Shown here: in pieces, positions 21,570 to 33,973 of the stretch
Layout: each line of letters starts with the position of its first letter
Position numbering within the stretch: the first letter of the stretch is position 1
Source of the DNA: Xestospongia bergquistia
Lineage: Eukaryota > Porifera > Demospongiae > Haplosclerida > Petrosiidae
DNA: 64,000 nt
Assembly: GCA_963965975.1 (NCBI GenBank)
Contig: OZ014417.1
Coordinates: 7,746,821-7,810,820 of the forward strand
Direction of reading: 5' to 3'
Translations under genes and position numbers: made by a program
The notes under the pieces: generated by a model
Told to the model about the DNA's origin: nothing
What the model saw: the letters and a program-made list of their open reading frames with translations, nothing else
Databases searched by the model: none

Positions 21570-23654
21570 CTCTATATTTCAATATGTATATGATATGAAT
21601 GTTTTAATTCTTTGTCTCTTTTTTTAAAGGTTATTTGAAATAGCTCCTCATCTAAAGGTTCTCTTTCCTTTCAAAGATGAACCAATTTCAGAGGAGAATG
21701 AGATTCTAAGGAAGCATGCACTCCAAGTCATGCAGACAGTTGATACTGCAGTCACTTTGTTATTATCTGGTGATCTCGAGACTTTAAAGGAAAGTCTCAT
21801 TGAATTGGGTGTCGTACATAACTTCAACAATGTCAAGCCTGAGCATTTTGCAGTAAGAACAAGTAGTCATTTTACTAGAGAGAGATCTGTAATAATTACT
21901 CTACTAAATTTGTGTTGTGCAAAAGACCTTTTGTTTTTAATGATAACTCGTGTATAATTCATATTATTTTATCACTAGGCCAAGCCTCTAGTTTATTTAT
22001 CACTCAACTACAATAATAAGGATGCCACAAATATTAAATAGGAAATCAGTAAATTTCCTCTTATTTTAATACTGCAAAAATGACAGTGTTGTTCACTTTG
22101 TAACAGTGAACACTAGCAGATGCAATAATAACTGCCAGTATTCATGTGCTTGTACAATGTCATTCTTTATTTCAATTGGGTTCACCTTTACACTTGCCCC
22201 TAGTGATCTTATATATACTCCTTATATCATGCAGGTTTCTATATCATAGTGTCCACTTTTCAGTGGCTACTCATGTTAGTCCAGTCACTATACTTAAACT
22301 GATTATTTTATTAGAATTATGCATTTTTAGGTTATCTCAATTGCTTTAAACATCTGGTCATACTCAGAGCAAATAAACACTAGACATGTTACTATGAACT
22401 TCCTTTAACTTCCTGTCATTATATGAAAACTGACTTTGTCATAACATTAGAGATATTATATCTCTAACATAGTCTAGTTTCATTAGACGCTTTACTAACA
22501 TCACTTACACATGACTTGTACTAACTTTAAGCTACAAACCAAGATGTCTAGTTGATAAGAATTATTTATATACAAACTAGTCTATTCATATACCATTATT
22601 TCAGTGTACATACCAACATACCATTATATGAGTGTACCATAATATACCATATACCAGCATACTATTATAATGAGTGTACCATAATATACCATATACCAGC
22701 ATACTATTATAATGAGTGTACCATAATATGCCATATACCAGCTTACTCTTATAATGAGTGTACCATAATATACCATATACCAGCATACCCTTATAATGAG
22801 TGTACCATAATATACCATATACCAGCATACCCTTATAATGAGTGTACCATAATATACCATATACCAGCATACCCTTATAATGAGTGCACCATAATATACC
22901 ATATACCAGCATACCCTTATAATGAGTGTACCATAATATACCATATACCAGCATACCCTTATAATGACTGTACCATAATATACCATATACCAGCATACCC
23001 TTATAATGACTGTACCATAATATACCATATACCAGGATACCATTATATGAGTGTACTATATACCAATGTGTTATTATACCAGTGTATCAATATTCTATTA
23101 TACTACTATTCCAACAATGTGGCTTCAGACTTGCTAATGTGTCTGACAGCTGTTAATCACCTAGTTTAGTAACCAGAGTCCTTTTTGGGTATGAATTAAG
23201 ACTGAATAGTGTATGTATTAGTTAGTGGAGTTGTTGAACATAGAAGGTGCTTCAAAATATACACAATAATGACTTTTAAACTCAGCCTTCTATTAAATAT
23301 ATTTTAATACCCTAATATCTGTGGTGTACCATTAACTATATGTATAGTGTATATCAAACTACCTTGTACCATTACTCTATAGATTATATTGCTCTTATCA
23401 AAATAGTCAGCTAGTTGTGGCTTTGACACAGGAAATGCTTTTAGTTCTGCCACTATACCAACACCCATAGGAATGACGAATAAATTACGATGACTCTCTT
23501 TTCTTAGCCTGTAGGTCAATCGCTCATATATGCATTAAGTCAAGCACTTGGTGAAGAATTTACAGAAGAAGTCAAGGGTGCCTGGGTGGGTTTATACGGA
23601 TTTGTAGAAACGACAATGGAGAAAGGGATGAAAGAAGGAATGGAGGCATGCTAA
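20761..23654 (+). CDS. NGB: Neuroglobin-like globin
   Basis: Heme globin of the neuroglobin type. Coding exon 1 is only ATGGCG (20761-20766) before a GTGAGT donor. It splices to LSEKQIHDIETSWGVVKKDL (A helix). The next exon (near 21630-21851) gives LFEIAPHLKVLFPFKDEP (Phe CD1), RKHALQVMQTVDTAV (distal His E7, aligned with His64 of human neuroglobin) and LGVVHNFNNVK (proximal His F8). The last exon gives PVGQSLIYALSQALGEEFTE and AWVGLYGFVE. Stop 23652-23654; about 160 aa. Both His residues are present, so bis-His hexacoordination is possible. The introns carry several simple repeats and the 42-bp minisatellite. Confidence 0.92.
21133..21196. repeat. (TA)n and (GTAT)n microsatellites
   Basis: A TA run (21133-21171) followed by GTAT repeats (to about 21196), in a globin intron. 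They give false Ile-Tyr frames. Confidence 0.95.
21502..21564. repeat. (CT)n microsatellite upstream of globin exon
   Basis: A sense-strand CT tract with one TA interruption, about 65 bp before the 3' splice site at 21629. Confidence 0.95.
22624..23040. repeat. 42-bp minisatellite, about 10 copies
   Basis: The unit contains ATAATGAGTGTACCATAATA then TACCATATACCAGCATACCC and TT; the period is 42 bp, a multiple of three. Because no unit has a stop in some frames, long open frames appear on both strands. It lies inside the last globin intron, so I treat those frames as non-coding. Confidence 0.93.
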
Positions 23655-24025
23655 CTTGACAGACTTTAAAAATCTAAAGTACCACCAAGCCTCACTTTCT
23701 ATAAAGATTGTCTTTTCAAACATACTCTACATTATCAGACATGCACATATTATTTTTGGTACAACTTTCTTTCTTTTATAATAAATATTAGAGACTAATA
23801 CTATTTACTTTAAATGTATAGATTATTTTTTCTTTATTACTGCTTGTAAATTTTCTTTATTTTTTATGCTTTTTTATTTGCTAATCAATAATTTGACTGA
23901 CTGACTACCCATTAATTGTAAATCAACCTAGTAGTGTGTTCCTTTAGTTTTTTTCTTAAGTTTGTAAGTATTAGTTTGATGTTAGTAATACAAGTGATCT
24001 CAATAGTAACAAATTACACATTTTG
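23655..24025. other. Intergenic between convergent globin and IFT20
   Basis: No coding signal. AATAAATATT near 23781 is a plausible globin polyadenylation signal. The rest is AT-rich 3' UTR or spacer. Confidence 0.55.
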
Positions 24026-26002
24026 TTAACCAAAGTCTTCAATAAATTCTGTCTGTTCCTTCTCAATTTGTTGCAATGACTGATACTCCAGTCTTAATCT
24101 ACACAAAAAATAAATAACAAATAGAAAGTCCTTTCATTTATTACGTTGATTGTCATGATTTTTAATAGTATAGCTACCAGTAACCTAGGATAGCTACTGT
24201 TAGTAAGTTTCCCATTAAGCTATCTCCCCGTTAGTAACAATATAGTGACCTAGGATAGCTACTGTTAGTAAATTTCCCATTAAGCTATCTCCCCATTAGT
24301 AACAGTATAGTGACCTAGGATAGCTACTGTTAGTAAGTTTTCCATTAAGCTATCTCCCCGTTAGTAACAGTATAGTGACCTAGGATAGCTACTGTTATTA
24401 TGTTTTGTAGTATCTTGTGTAATAGCCACTGAGATCATTTCAAAATTGGGATGCTCACCAAATGATTTAATGGTTTAAGGTTTAAGTACAGGTTTAGGTA
24501 TAAACATCACATTCGTTCAATGGAAACACCTCTTCAATTCATCAACCACCCCTCCAGTATAGTGCAAGCTTCTCTACAGTGCAAAATATGTGTCCCATTT
24601 TCCTTTCCATATATTAATAACCTATACAGTAACCTCAGGGTTAGTACTGTTAAGCTCCACAATAAACCTAGGATGGCTACAATTATTATCAATAAAATAA
24701 CTACCGATATGAGCTATTAAATTACCATAATTCAACATTAAAGAAATATTTTTGTTTTTATCAACTTCCACACATACCTGTAGTAGGAATTACTACACCT
24801 TTAAATATCTGAAATGTTACTAGTAATTTAATATGGTTACCTCCTCTCTCACCTCTATCAGAAGCCACAAATATTTCAATGATGATATAATCATTGAGGT
24901 ATGTACTAGAGTACACTAAATAGGAAGAGGCTGGACTTGTTCATTATCTATATATTTGTAAGTGACCAGAATTATATGTTCTACTCACATAATACTAGCC
25001 CACTATTAGAAGGGAACGGTTACTAGGCAACTGTTACTAGGTAACTGTTGTTAGGGAACTGTTATTACTAGATGGTTTTTTTTTCTCAAGGCAATGTTAT
25101 GATAATTGTACTATAATTAATTAATTAATTAATTACCTTTCTAATTGCATTTTCTTTTCAGCTATCAGAGAGAACAGTTGCTGTTTTTGTGATTCTCTTT
25201 GCTTGGCAATTGATCGAAGTTGACTACGAACTCCTATAGCCTAACAATGAATGGATGGTCTATTTAATCATGTAATTCATCCATTTATCTAAGCATCTGT
25301 CCATTCACCCAGTACAATATCCATGTATTTAACTAAACATTGTCCATTTAATTAACCATCCATTTACCTAAAATATCCCTATACATTCTATATTTATACA
25401 TCCATTTATCTACGCATCTGTCCATTTATTCACTTGCATTTGTCCATTTTGTTTTATCTATATATTTGTGACCTGATTTGTAAATAAACTGCTATTTAAA
25501 CATCTTAAACATTTCAGTTTTGTGTATACATATAGTTGCTATATACTATTCTATATATATGCAAAACTGTTTTAACAGTGGGTTTTTCACAAATCAGGTC
25601 ACAAATGTTTTGACAGAAGTGGTCTCTTTTTGCAAATTATGTCATAATTGTCTTATTTCATTAATTGTTATATTTTCCATCCATCCATCCATTCATCCAT
25701 TCATCATGGACTATATTAGTAACACTCTCACTTACCTTGGTTTTTTCATATTCCACTTGTTTCGCCAACGAATCAACCATTTCAATGAACCCACCAACTA
25801 AAGCCTGAAACTCAGATATTTCTAAAAAAATGGACAAAGGATATTTTTAACACCATAACTTGTGTGTGTCCTTACTATTCACAAATTCTCGACATTCTTC
25901 CTTCAGTTCTTCAGTATTTCCAGCTGTTTCTGGTTCAACTACTCTAATCTTGGACAATTCATCAAAAAAGAATCCTTCCATAGGCTGAGATGGAACGGAC
26001 AT
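24026..26002 (-). CDS. IFT20: IFT20, intraflagellar transport complex B
   Basis: Coiled-coil subunit of IFT-B that also sits at the Golgi and moves membrane cargo to cilia. Exon 1 (start 26002) encodes [20 protein letters not shown] and [20 protein letters not shown], matching human IFT20. Exon 2 (near 25738-25826) gives [20 protein letters not shown]. Exon 3 (near 25136-25240) gives [18 protein letters not shown] and [11 protein letters not shown]. Exon 4 gives [20 protein letters not shown] and a stop at 24026-24028. About 130 aa, the family length, all helical. Introns contain a 65-bp repeat and an array of RFX-like sites; an X-box-like site lies 23 bp upstream of the ATG. Confidence 0.93.
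24174..24397. repeat. 65-bp tandem repeat, about 3.5 copies
   Basis: ACCTAGGATAGCTACTGTTA recurs at 24183, 24248, 24313 and 24378, an exact 65-bp period. It is in the last IFT20 intron. Confidence 0.92.
25019..25059. promoter_or_regulatory. Tandem array of three RFX-like motifs in IFT20 intron
   Basis: GTTACTAGGCAAC (25019-25031), GTTACTAGGTAAC (25033-25045) and GTTGTTAGGGAAC (25047-25059) repeat with a 14-bp period. Each resembles the paired half-sites bound by RFX factors. It could also be a simple 14-bp tandem repeat. Confidence 0.4.
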
Positions 26003-26170
26003 CTTGAAGTTTAGTTTGGTATTGGTAACCATAGAAACATTAATTGTAGGGTTATCCTCTGAAGGCGCGCTAAATAATTATACCCACGTGCATTACATAA
26101 TTAATATTAATTCTCTAAAATTATAACAAAGCTAACTGCAGGGCTGTGGACTGGCTTGAAAAGAAAAAAA
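26003..26170. promoter_or_regulatory. Bidirectional promoter IFT20 / HFM1 with X-box-like site and E-box
   Basis: 168 bp between start codons. GTAACCATAGAAAC (26025-26038), 23 bp upstream of the IFT20 ATG, differs from the RYYNYYATRRNRAC X-box consensus by one base on the reverse strand. CACGTG lies at 26085-26090. Confidence 0.6.
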
Positions 26171-27442
26171 ATGTCTAATGTCTTCGTTCCTTCTCCTCCA
26201 AACGAAGAATTCTTTGATTCCTTGTTTGCAACACAGCAATTTCAACCATCTTCAGTTAAATCACTATGGTACTTGACATAATTTATGCTATTGAATTTAA
26301 CATTATTACTATGTTTAGGAGCACAGAGAATCAAGTGAACTCTTCAGAGAGAAGTATTCAAGAACCTTTTCGAGCAAATGCATTTTATGATCACTCACAA
26401 CAGCAGCACCCACCAAGTTAGCTCTAAAATATTATAATGATTGTTTCATCAATTTATAATCTGATTTTATCAGACATATATAGACATTTTGTTCCTCTGT
26501 TACAAACTGTTCCATCGACACCAGCACTTGAAGAACAACAGCAACCATTTATACCACAGACAGTAGACCGTAGACTTAACTTCTCGTGTTAGTATAAACA
26601 TAACTTCACTCTATCTGATCTCCCTCTCTCTATCTCCCTGTAGTTGATGATCCTACTGTACCAGAAGGAAAGAGCATAGTTGGACTCCGCCCAGTGACTG
26701 AAATAGGTATCCATAATATCTTTATAGTGTCATTATCATTTATACATTATGTGACTTAACTGTATCTTATATATGTAACTAGCTGAACGATATCAGTCGG
26801 TCTTTAATGGGTTCTCTTATTTTAATCTTGTACAATCTAAAGTATTTGACGATGTCATGTACTCTGATAGTCATCTGGTGACATCTGCACCTACTGGTAG
26901 TGGTAAAACTGTTATTTTTGAACTCGCTATTGTACGCGTTCTTATGCAAATGAGCGATAGTATTCATTCTCTAAAAATTGTTTATGGTACGATGTGGAAT
27001 GAATGGAACATAGATTGATGGATGGATGAATGAATGGACATACAGATGGAATTTATACCTAATTACCTCATATTATTGTGTTCATTTTTTACTTGTTCCT
27101 AGTGGCTCCAATAAAAGCATTGTGTACTGAACGTTATGAAGATTGGACAGCTAAATTTGGTTCTCTTGGTCTCCATTGTTCTGAGTTGACAGGAGACAGT
27201 CAACTTGATGACTATTTTGAACTTCAAAAGTCTCAGATCATTATGACAACACCAGTAATATATGTTATATAATATTATTTATAATATAATTATATAATAA
27301 ATAATATTATAATTATAATATTATTTATTTATTCATTTTAAAATGTTCACAGGAGAAATGGGACAGCATGACACGAAAATGGAGGGATAATAAATCCCTT
27401 GTACAGTTGGTGCAGTTATTTCTTATTGATGAAGTCAGCAAA

Positions 27443-27475
<33 letters not shown>

Positions 27476-28992
27476 ATCCCATCCACCTTCTACTAGTGAC
27501 CTTCAGCTTTATAATTATTATATATACAGTATTTTTATTACATGTATATCTAGGTACATCAATTAAATGATGAATCTCGTGGTCCAACAGTTGAAGCTAT
27601 TGTGAGTCGTATGAAGACAGTGAGAACATCTGTAGTATGTGAGAGAGGAGGTCATTTTGTCTCTGGTGGTAATGTATTGCTAAGATTTATTGCTGTTTCT
27701 GCAACCATACCTAATATTAGAGATGTATGTGTAATAAACATCAAATTTATCTTTGCCCCTTCATCTATCCTCAAACTTTATCTTATTCTTAATGATTGTC
27801 TTGTACAGATAGCTTCATGGCTTGGTTCTGAAGCTCACCCCGCCATTACACATTGGTAATATACAATATTTAGTATAAAATATTGTTCTATTCCATTTAA
27901 CAGTATTGATGAGACACATCGTCCAGTTCAACTAAGAAGAGTTGTTCTTGGTTTTCCAGATGCGACCACAGACTTTAAATTTGATCTTTCACTAAACTAC
28001 AAACTCAGTGGTATTGTACAATGCTATTCAGATCAGAAACCAACTCTAGTAGTATGTTAATATACTCACATAATTACAGGGGCATAAGAAAATTATCCTC
28101 ACAGTTTTGTGCTACTCGTAAGGGCACGCAACAAGCTGCTTCTGTTTTAGTGAAAGATGCACGTTTTGTAATGAATGGAGAACACAAGAGAAGGTATCCT
28201 TAGAAACAACACACAAATTTAATAATTAAAGAAATTCATGAAAAAATCCCAAACAAGATTACAATATTTGTTGATAGTCAGCATATTTTCATTTTCTATA
28301 ATATTATATTATATCCTCAATTCTATACTTATTTCTATTATTGTTTAGGTTGCAATCTATTGCCAGTACTCTTAATGATAGCAAATTAAGAGGTAATATA
28401 GACTATAGTAATATTGTGATAGTTGTATTAGAAATTGTTGTTTATGGTGTTGGATATCATCATGCTGGAATGACTGCCAATGATAGGAAAACCATTGAAG
28501 TTATGTTCACTAATGGTGAACTACCTGTTCTATGTGAGTTATAGGAATGAGATTGAGGATGGGTGGTTTGAGAATGAGGATGAAAGAAAATTACCTTGTA
28601 TTCTTGTTTTTAGTTGCCACAAGTACTTTAGCTATGGGAGTAAGTTCACTTTATAGTAGTAAAAATGAATTATGATCTGTTTAATTTTGTAGGTCAATCT
28701 TCCAGCTCATTTGGTGATTATCAAATCAACTCTGCATTATGTAGGGGGTATGTTTCAAGAGTATTCTGAGAGCCAAGTACTACAAATGATAGGGCGTGCA
28801 GGACGACCACAGGTCAGTCCTATAGTGACTACTAAATAATTTATGTGTTTACAATTTCCTCTAGTTTGATATAACAGCAACTGCAGTTATAATGACACGC
28901 AATTCTACAAAATTCAAATATGAGGCACTTCTCAGTGGAACCCAAGTGATAGAAAGCAAGTAAGGATTATATTTATAAAGCAGTTATATTAT

Positions 28993-29065
<73 letters not shown>

Positions 29066-30955
29066 TCTCTCTCTCTCTCTCACTCTGCAGTCTTCATGCT
29101 CATTTAATTGAACATCTCAATGCAGAGATAGTACTACATACAATTACTGATGTCAGCATAGCTCTGGATTGGATGAAGTCAACTTTTCTCTACATACGTA
29201 TTAAGAAAAATCCCAAATACTACAGTATGTGTATTAATAATCTCATCATATTTCCAGCTTACATAGGAATACCAGTAGATTTGTCACCTGAAAAATTAGA
29301 GGAGAAACTTCAAGGTATTTTACCAGAAAAAGAGAGTACTCTGATGACACATTGTTCTCTGTTATAGAAATGTGTTTAAAAGATTTGCATCTTCTTGAAG
29401 CTCAAGGTCTTATCAATATGGAGGACGGATTCACTCTAGTTCCTACAGGTATGTATTATCATTAATATATCAAAATTATGTACTATACCTTTATATATGT
29501 AATACTATCATTGGAATGGCTCTCCTCTAATAGATTATGGACGAATGATGGCTCGATATTATGTTGCATTTGAGTCTATGAAGAGATTTCTTAATCTGAA
29601 AGGAACTGAAACCCTTGGAGAACTGGTAGGCTTCTTGTGATTAAATCAATTTGTAATTCATATATTGAGTTAGGTTCAAGAGTTATCACAATGTGAAGAG
29701 TTTCAAGAGGTTCGATTACGAGTTAATGAGAAACGAATTTTGAATCAATTAAATAAGGACAAGCACAGAGCAACTATTAGGCAAGTACTGAGTTTATGCC
29801 TTTAAATCCTGTGGATTCAATAATTTTATCATAGGTTTCCAATGTCTGGGAAGATGAAGTCCACAGATATGAAAGTTAATTGGTATGTTAGTTGATGAAA
29901 TGAAAGTGGGAATGGTAAGGTGGAATGAGAATGTGGATAGTGTAGTGGAATGAGAATGTGGATGGGTAAGGTGGAATGAGAATGTGGATGGCATAAGATG
30001 CTTTGATATTGGAGTTGATATTGTGTATTTATTATATATTACTTACAGTTTGATACAAGCTACATTAGGATGTCTACCAATTCAAGAATTTGGTCTGAAT
30101 CAAGACATACAGAAGATATTTCGTTCTGCATCACGTCTTTGTAGATGTAAGTGGGTATGTCCCTGTATTTTTATGTCCTAATTAACAGGCTTAATGGAAC
30201 TATTATTGCTTGGATCCAACTTCACTGCATTATTAAATGCTGTATTACTTTACAAATGTGTTCAAACTAAGTAAGAGAAATGAAAGAAATCATTATAATA
30301 ATCTCTATTTTTGTATTTAATTATTAGATTGTGGGAAAATTCCAAGCATGTCGCCAAACAGCTTGACAAAATAGGTGTTGGATTGATGGATGGATGGATT
30401 GATGGATGGATGGACAGACAGACAGATAGATAGATAGATAGTTAAGCAGACAGATGAATTGAGGGATGTTCAAGTTTAAATTGGTAGGTGTGACATTAAG
30501 TACTACCCTCGTCAATGCTGGATTGACCACATTCAAGAAGATACTGGAAACAAATGCTCGTGAACTTGAATTAATTGTTAATCGTCATCCTCCCTTTGGA
30601 AACCAAGTAATTAACACTAATAGACGGGATTAATGAATATTAACTCTATTTATTATAGGTCAAAGAAGCTGTCACAAAATTGCCTCAATATTCTATTACA
30701 ATAGAACAGGTACATGTATGATATTATAGCATTCTTTTATTTAATCAAATTATCTAGTCTTCAACATTGGCGTCAGATCAAGCTGATTTAATGATTACAT
30801 TAACATTGGTCAATCATTCTTTATTGCAAGAGCTAGGTTGTACTGCTGGACCTGGTCATACCTGTTTATTACTTATAGGAGATGAAGATAACAGAGTAGT
30901 GATGAAACAAAAAATAATGTAGAAATGCATTGTGACAATCTTGGATAACTCTGCT

Positions 30956-31035
<80 letters not shown>

Positions 31036-33058
31036 GGATTCTCAATTACTCCCTGGTGGTAGATGGTCTAAAAGAATCTCAATTGTTAGGGCTAACAATG
31101 GGACAAAGTTACAATTCTATTATATCAGTCTAGAATATGGTTTGTGTGCTCCATAAATAATACACACATTACAATCTAATAGAATTAACTAACTATGAGT
31201 TTACCTTTTCAGTTGGGCTTGATCTTCAGCAATCTTTCACTCCACAATATAGTCATAAATTTATACCACCAGCAATATCAAGCAAGGTAACAGTAACATA
31301 TAATTCAGAGTGGCTTAAATGTTGTGATTACCTAATATTTTGAACACATAAGTAGAAAATTTTATATTTTTTTTTAGCAAGAGAATGATAATGAAAGTAA
31401 GAAAAAAGGTCTGCATAATACAATTTTTATTCCCAGTCCATACATTGCTGCTTTCTTTCTTATATGTACTTTAGAGAGACCAGACACTTCATCTAAAGAA
31501 AGACAAACACAATGTAGTCATCGTTGTATCAATAAGAGTGTGTATCCTTAATTCTCTCCAATTTACTGAACACTATTAGAATGTAATGATAACAAGTCTT
31601 CCTTGACTCTACATAGCTGTGGTCATGATTGTTGTAAGTATGGCCTACCAATAGATAAAATATCTACTGACATCGGCAAGGTCTGTATAGACATGTACAA
31701 GATTTTAATAAGTAGGGATTTTTGCTCTTCTTGCAGGAACACACACATAATAGGTATTCCAAACTATCTACTTCTAGTAAGACAACTCCAAGAAAGAAAC
31801 CTACCAATAGAATGGCAACACATATTAATGAGCTTCATAGTCGTGTTCAGTCAATTCCACCAACTCCTGGACTAAAAAGAATCAAGGTATTTAAAAAATT
31901 ATATCCTAAAATTTTTGTACGTAAATTTATGAAACTATATTATGATTGGCTTACTCCATTTTAGATCACGAGTTCTGATTACAGAGACTACCTCAGTCCT
32001 AGTAATCTAAAGCAACAATTCAGTTATACACCAAGGGAAAAACTCACTCGCTCTCTTCCTTTATCATCGTCTCCTCCACTGGGTACTCCCACATATGATG
32101 GTCCACTTTATTCCATAGATGGAGGAGATGATGATAAGTGTACTTCAACTGGTGGAAATGATATGGACTTTTATGTTCAAAATAATCATCCATTTGAAGT
32201 ACATGATGAAGAATTTGATGAATTTGCTTCATTAGATCAGGAATTATTGAATATGGAGTTTTTGATTGATGAGACATCTGAGGAAGAAGGTTTGCCTCCT
32301 AGTCCTCCTCCCCTTCCTCCACCTTTAACTCAGTTGAAGTCCATCCACTCTCAAGCATCCCTCCAGCAACAATCAACTCCAGTACCATCACCTCAAAATA
32401 AGAGATCAACTCCATTGACCTCACCTTATGGAATAACTCAAGTTTGTACTCCATTGACATCTACCCATCAAATGATCCCTCAAACTACACTACCACTTTC
32501 TCCTCTTAAGAAAATAAATAATACAGCATTATATAGTAATGTGATGAAACCTGGATCTAATGTAGTTTGTTCATCAATGATAAAAAATAGTCCAACTAAG
32601 CTACCTGCTAGAAAGTTGACATATCCAACAGAGAACACTCTTCAAAAACCTAATACAAACCTTAAAATGACAGGATACAACAAGTTGGAGCACCTTAAAT
32701 TGACTGGATACCAATTAGAGGGCTCTAAATTGACTGAAAATCAATTGAAAGATCCACCTGCAAAGAAGCTCTGTCAGAGAAACATCTTCTCAGACAGAAG
32801 TCTTCAAACATCAACTGACAACAAGATGAGTTCAGTTGATGTGCATATGAAACCTCATAGAGGAACTCTACTACAGTCCTCTCAATACCACAACAACATA
32901 GATTTGTCCTTCTTCACATCAAAAACAAAGTAAGTCATATATCCACAACCCATCCTATAGTTAGTAAGTATAAATATACAACCCTGCATTTCTCCTTTCT
33001 TAGTAATTCTGATGATGACAGTGATCTTTTTGGAGCAGTATTTGCAGGTATATTTTGA
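26171..33058 (+). CDS. HFM1: HFM1/MER3 meiotic DNA helicase
   Basis: Ski2-like superfamily-2 DNA helicase needed for meiotic crossover formation. The N-terminus [20 protein letters not shown] is followed by helicase motifs: Walker [18 protein letters not shown] (near 26878-26930), [18 protein letters not shown] in [25 protein letters not shown] (28458-28475), [20 protein letters not shown] and [12 protein letters not shown]. Winged-helix and Sec63 segments follow ([40 protein letters not shown]). A zinc finger [18 protein letters not shown] (near 31513-31640) matches the HFM1 C-terminal finger. A Ser/Pro-rich tail (single large exon near 31973-32931) ends [16 protein letters not shown], stop 33056-33058. 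More than 20 small exons. One intron is only 39 nt (28393-28431). Confidence 0.94.
28393..28431 (+). other. 39-nt micro-intron, in frame and stop-free
   Basis: Removing it gives [18 protein letters not shown], which aligns with human HFM1 residue for residue in length. It has GT..AG ends. Its length is a multiple of three and it has no stop in the coding frame, so retention would add 13 residues. Confidence 0.75.
28995..29085. repeat. (CT)n / (CA)n microsatellite at HFM1 3' splice site
   Basis: A sense-strand CT run, a short CA run and again CT, ending directly at CTCTGCAG, the acceptor of the next exon. Confidence 0.95.
30961..31033. repeat. (CT)n microsatellite forming the polypyrimidine tract
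   Basis: A pure CT run of about 72 bp ends in CAG, immediately followed by the HFM1 exon starting GGATTCTCAATTACTC. Confidence 0.95.
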
Positions 33059-33203
33059 GAGCACAGGTACAATAATAAAATATAAAAACATTATACAACA
33101 TAACCAATGCAGAGCATTGGTATAAAACAATATCACAATATTACATTATAATATCAGCAGTTAATATTATTTTCATATATTTCACCATACGTGTCAACCA
33201 CAT

Positions 33204-33939
33204 CTAGACAGTGGGTTTGGGTTCATTAAACAAAGATTTTAAATCCAGTTTCACAAATTGTCGGTCATAAGCATTCAGAGGTCCTTCCTCAGTACTAGTT
33301 TTAGCATTAGCAACATACATATTAAAATTCTATTAAACAAAAAAGAGAAAATATATATACTTTAACTGAGAGGACTATATGCAAAATTTGATCTAGAATG
33401 CATGTATTCTTGACTTACCTCCATATCATAGACAACACTCTGTAGGTCACCTGTACGTACTGTCCCTACAAGACTAATAATAGCCTCAGGACTAAGGCTA
33501 CCATAAGCAGCATGCAGTTCCTTGTTCCAACAGCCTAAATGCACACCCCAATACACTAAATCTAAATGTGATAATGCATTAAGTAGTGTATGTATGGATT
33601 ATAATAATTATAGATTTTTACCTTTCATAGTATAGTTATGATAACATGAGTCATCACAGCCTTCTTTGTTATAGCGACTCTCCTCAATCTTAGTAACGTT
33701 ATTGTAATCAAATACCTATAGAACAACCGATATATGGCAAACTAGCCCCTCCTCTTTTTTGATAATATAATGGAGATAGGTGGCAAGAGGTGAACTAAGC
33801 TCTCTGAGTGTATGTTCTATGTACAGTTGCTTACTTTAGCAGTTGAACTAGAATACTCAAATAATTTGAACTGTTTCAGTTGACAATCACCTACACCTAA
33901 CCATATAGAACATGTTCTGTGAGCAGTTTGAATTCTCCT

Positions 33940-33973
<34 letters not shown>

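Noticed and set aside
22552-23169. 205-aa plus-strand and 131-139-aa minus-strand frames
   Set aside because: Products of the 42-bp minisatellite inside a globin intron; no start context or domain.
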